DNA of 64,000 nt, from NCBI RefSeq assembly GCF_007786235.1, contig NZ_VNFK01000002.1, positions 248,001-312,000 on the forward strand, written 5' to 3'. This document shows positions 63,451-64,000 of the stretch, piece after piece. A program made the translations under genes and the position numbers. The stretch comes from Paenarthrobacter nitroguajacolicus. Its GTDB lineage: Bacteria > Actinomycetota > Actinomycetes > Actinomycetales > Micrococcaceae. The notes beneath the pieces were generated by a model. The model did not search any database and was not told where the DNA came from. It worked only from the letters and a program-made list of their open reading frames with translations. How positions within the stretch are numbered: the first letter of the stretch is position 1; every line of letters begins with the position of its first letter.

Positions 63451-64000
63451 GTGACATCTGCGACCCATGCCCCCAGTACCCCGGCGCACCCGACGCTGAA
63501 CCGCCCCAACCTGGTTTCTGTTGGAACCGTTGTTTGGCTGTCCAGTGAGTTGATGTTCTTCGCCGGCCTCTTTGCCATGTACTTCACCCTGCGCTCCACA
63601 TCGGGAACGATGTGGGCCGAGGAGACGGCCAAGCTCAACTTCCCGTTTGCGCTCGTCAACACCATCGTCCTTGTGGCAAGTTCCTTTACTTGCCAGATGG
63701 GCGTTTTCGCCGCTGAGCGGCTCGAACCCCGCCGCACCGGCAGGCCACTGCAGTTCACTCGCTGGGGCATGACCGAATGGTTCGTCCTCACCTTCATCAT
63801 GGGTGCCTTCTTCGTAGCCGGCCAGACCACGGAATACGCAATGCTCGTGTCCGAGCACGTGTCCCTGTCGTCCAACGCCTACGGCTCCGCCTTCTACATG
63901 ACCACCGGCTTCCACGGCCTTCACGTCATTGGCGGCCTGATCGCGTTCCTCTTCATCATTGGCCGAGCTTTTGCGGCCAAGAAGTTCGGACACTTTGAAG
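63451..64000 (+). CDS. ctaE: Cytochrome c oxidase subunit III, 3'-truncated
   Basis: Membrane subunit of the aa3-type terminal oxidase. 183 codons are visible before the window edge; the full protein should be about 200-215, so only the tail is missing. The frame starts at GTG 63451 and shows [60 protein letters not shown] and the conserved [20 protein letters not shown] with the His of helix V. In actinobacteria it is usually followed by qcrCAB of the cytochrome bcc complex, which would lie beyond the edge. Confidence 0.95.
   Translation, partial: MTSATHAPSTPAHPTLNRPNLVSVGTVVWLSSELMFFAGLFAMYFTLRSTSGTMWAEETAKLNFPFALVNTIVLVASSFTCQMGVFAAERLEPRRTGRPLQFTRWGMTEWFVLTFIMGAFFVAGQTTEYAMLVSEHVSLSSNAYGSAFYMTTGFHGLHVIGGLIAFLFIIGRAFAAKKFGHFE

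Overview
This window is high-GC actinobacterial chromosome, most likely Arthrobacter or Paenarthrobacter (Micrococcaceae). The assignment is inferred from gene content: a Pup-proteasome cluster, mycothiol ligase MshC, RbpA, a naturally fused PafBC regulator, many GTG/TTG starts and dense 4-nt stop-start overlaps. I saw no rRNA, tRNA, insertion sequence, prophage or CRISPR array. The first gene (M20 peptidase) and the last (cytochrome oxidase subunit III) are cut by the window edges.

Layout. 1-2.9 kb: truncated M20 peptidase, acyl-CoA dehydrogenase-like protein, two small conserved proteins and a strong terminator. 3.1-16.4 kb: one long exopolysaccharide or cell-surface glycan operon. It holds an initiating sugar-phosphate transferase; sugar-modifying enzymes (Gfo/Idh/MocA oxidoreductase, SDR epimerase, DegT aminotransferase, NeuD-like acyltransferase); GT2 and WsaF-like glycosyltransferases; a flippase; a Wzy-type polymerase; a Wzz-like protein; and an exported protein that looks like a glycoside hydrolase. 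Seven consecutive junctions are 4-nt stop-start overlaps. 16.4-22.6 kb: a three-domain glycosyltransferase (WecB/TagA + GT2 + GT2) and dTDP-rhamnose synthesis (rmlB, an rmlC-rmlD fusion, rmlA). Together these point to a rhamnose- and N-acyl-amino-sugar-containing polymer made by a Wzx/Wzy route.

22.6-29.9 kb: aldo/keto reductase, UppP (recycles the lipid carrier the glycan operon uses), MshC, PAC2-family protein, HAD phosphatase, site-2 protease, TrmI. 30.0-41.9 kb: arc, dop, pup, prcB, prcA, pafA, two FKBP prolyl isomerases, pafBC, a small membrane protein, tatA, tatC. 41.9-53.7 kb: HelY helicase, amidohydrolase, a 410-bp intergenic region with a long structured element, polyprenol-phosphate-mannose synthase, rbpA, SPFH and NfeD proteins, RlmA-like methyltransferase, S9 peptidase, peptide deformylase.

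53.8-59.7 kb: an NTF2-like protein, then a compact type III polyketide synthase / methyltransferase / FAD-monooxygenase operon divergent from a short UvrA-like ABC protein, with a palindrome between them. 59.8-64.0 kb: three VOC-fold proteins, a DUF3054 membrane protein, a stand-alone Lrp/AsnC ligand domain, trpD and ctaE.

A window-wide pattern is that 17 genes have a TANNNT-like -10 hexamer (16 exact, one CATAAT) ending only 6-8 nt before the start codon with no Shine-Dalgarno, the signature of leaderless mRNAs. The least explained items are the exported hydrolase-like protein, the triple glycosyltransferase with an 18-bp tandem repeat at a domain junction, the roughly 83-nt structured element near 46.85 kb, and the type III PKS locus, whose methyltransferase differs from that of known phenolic-lipid operons.
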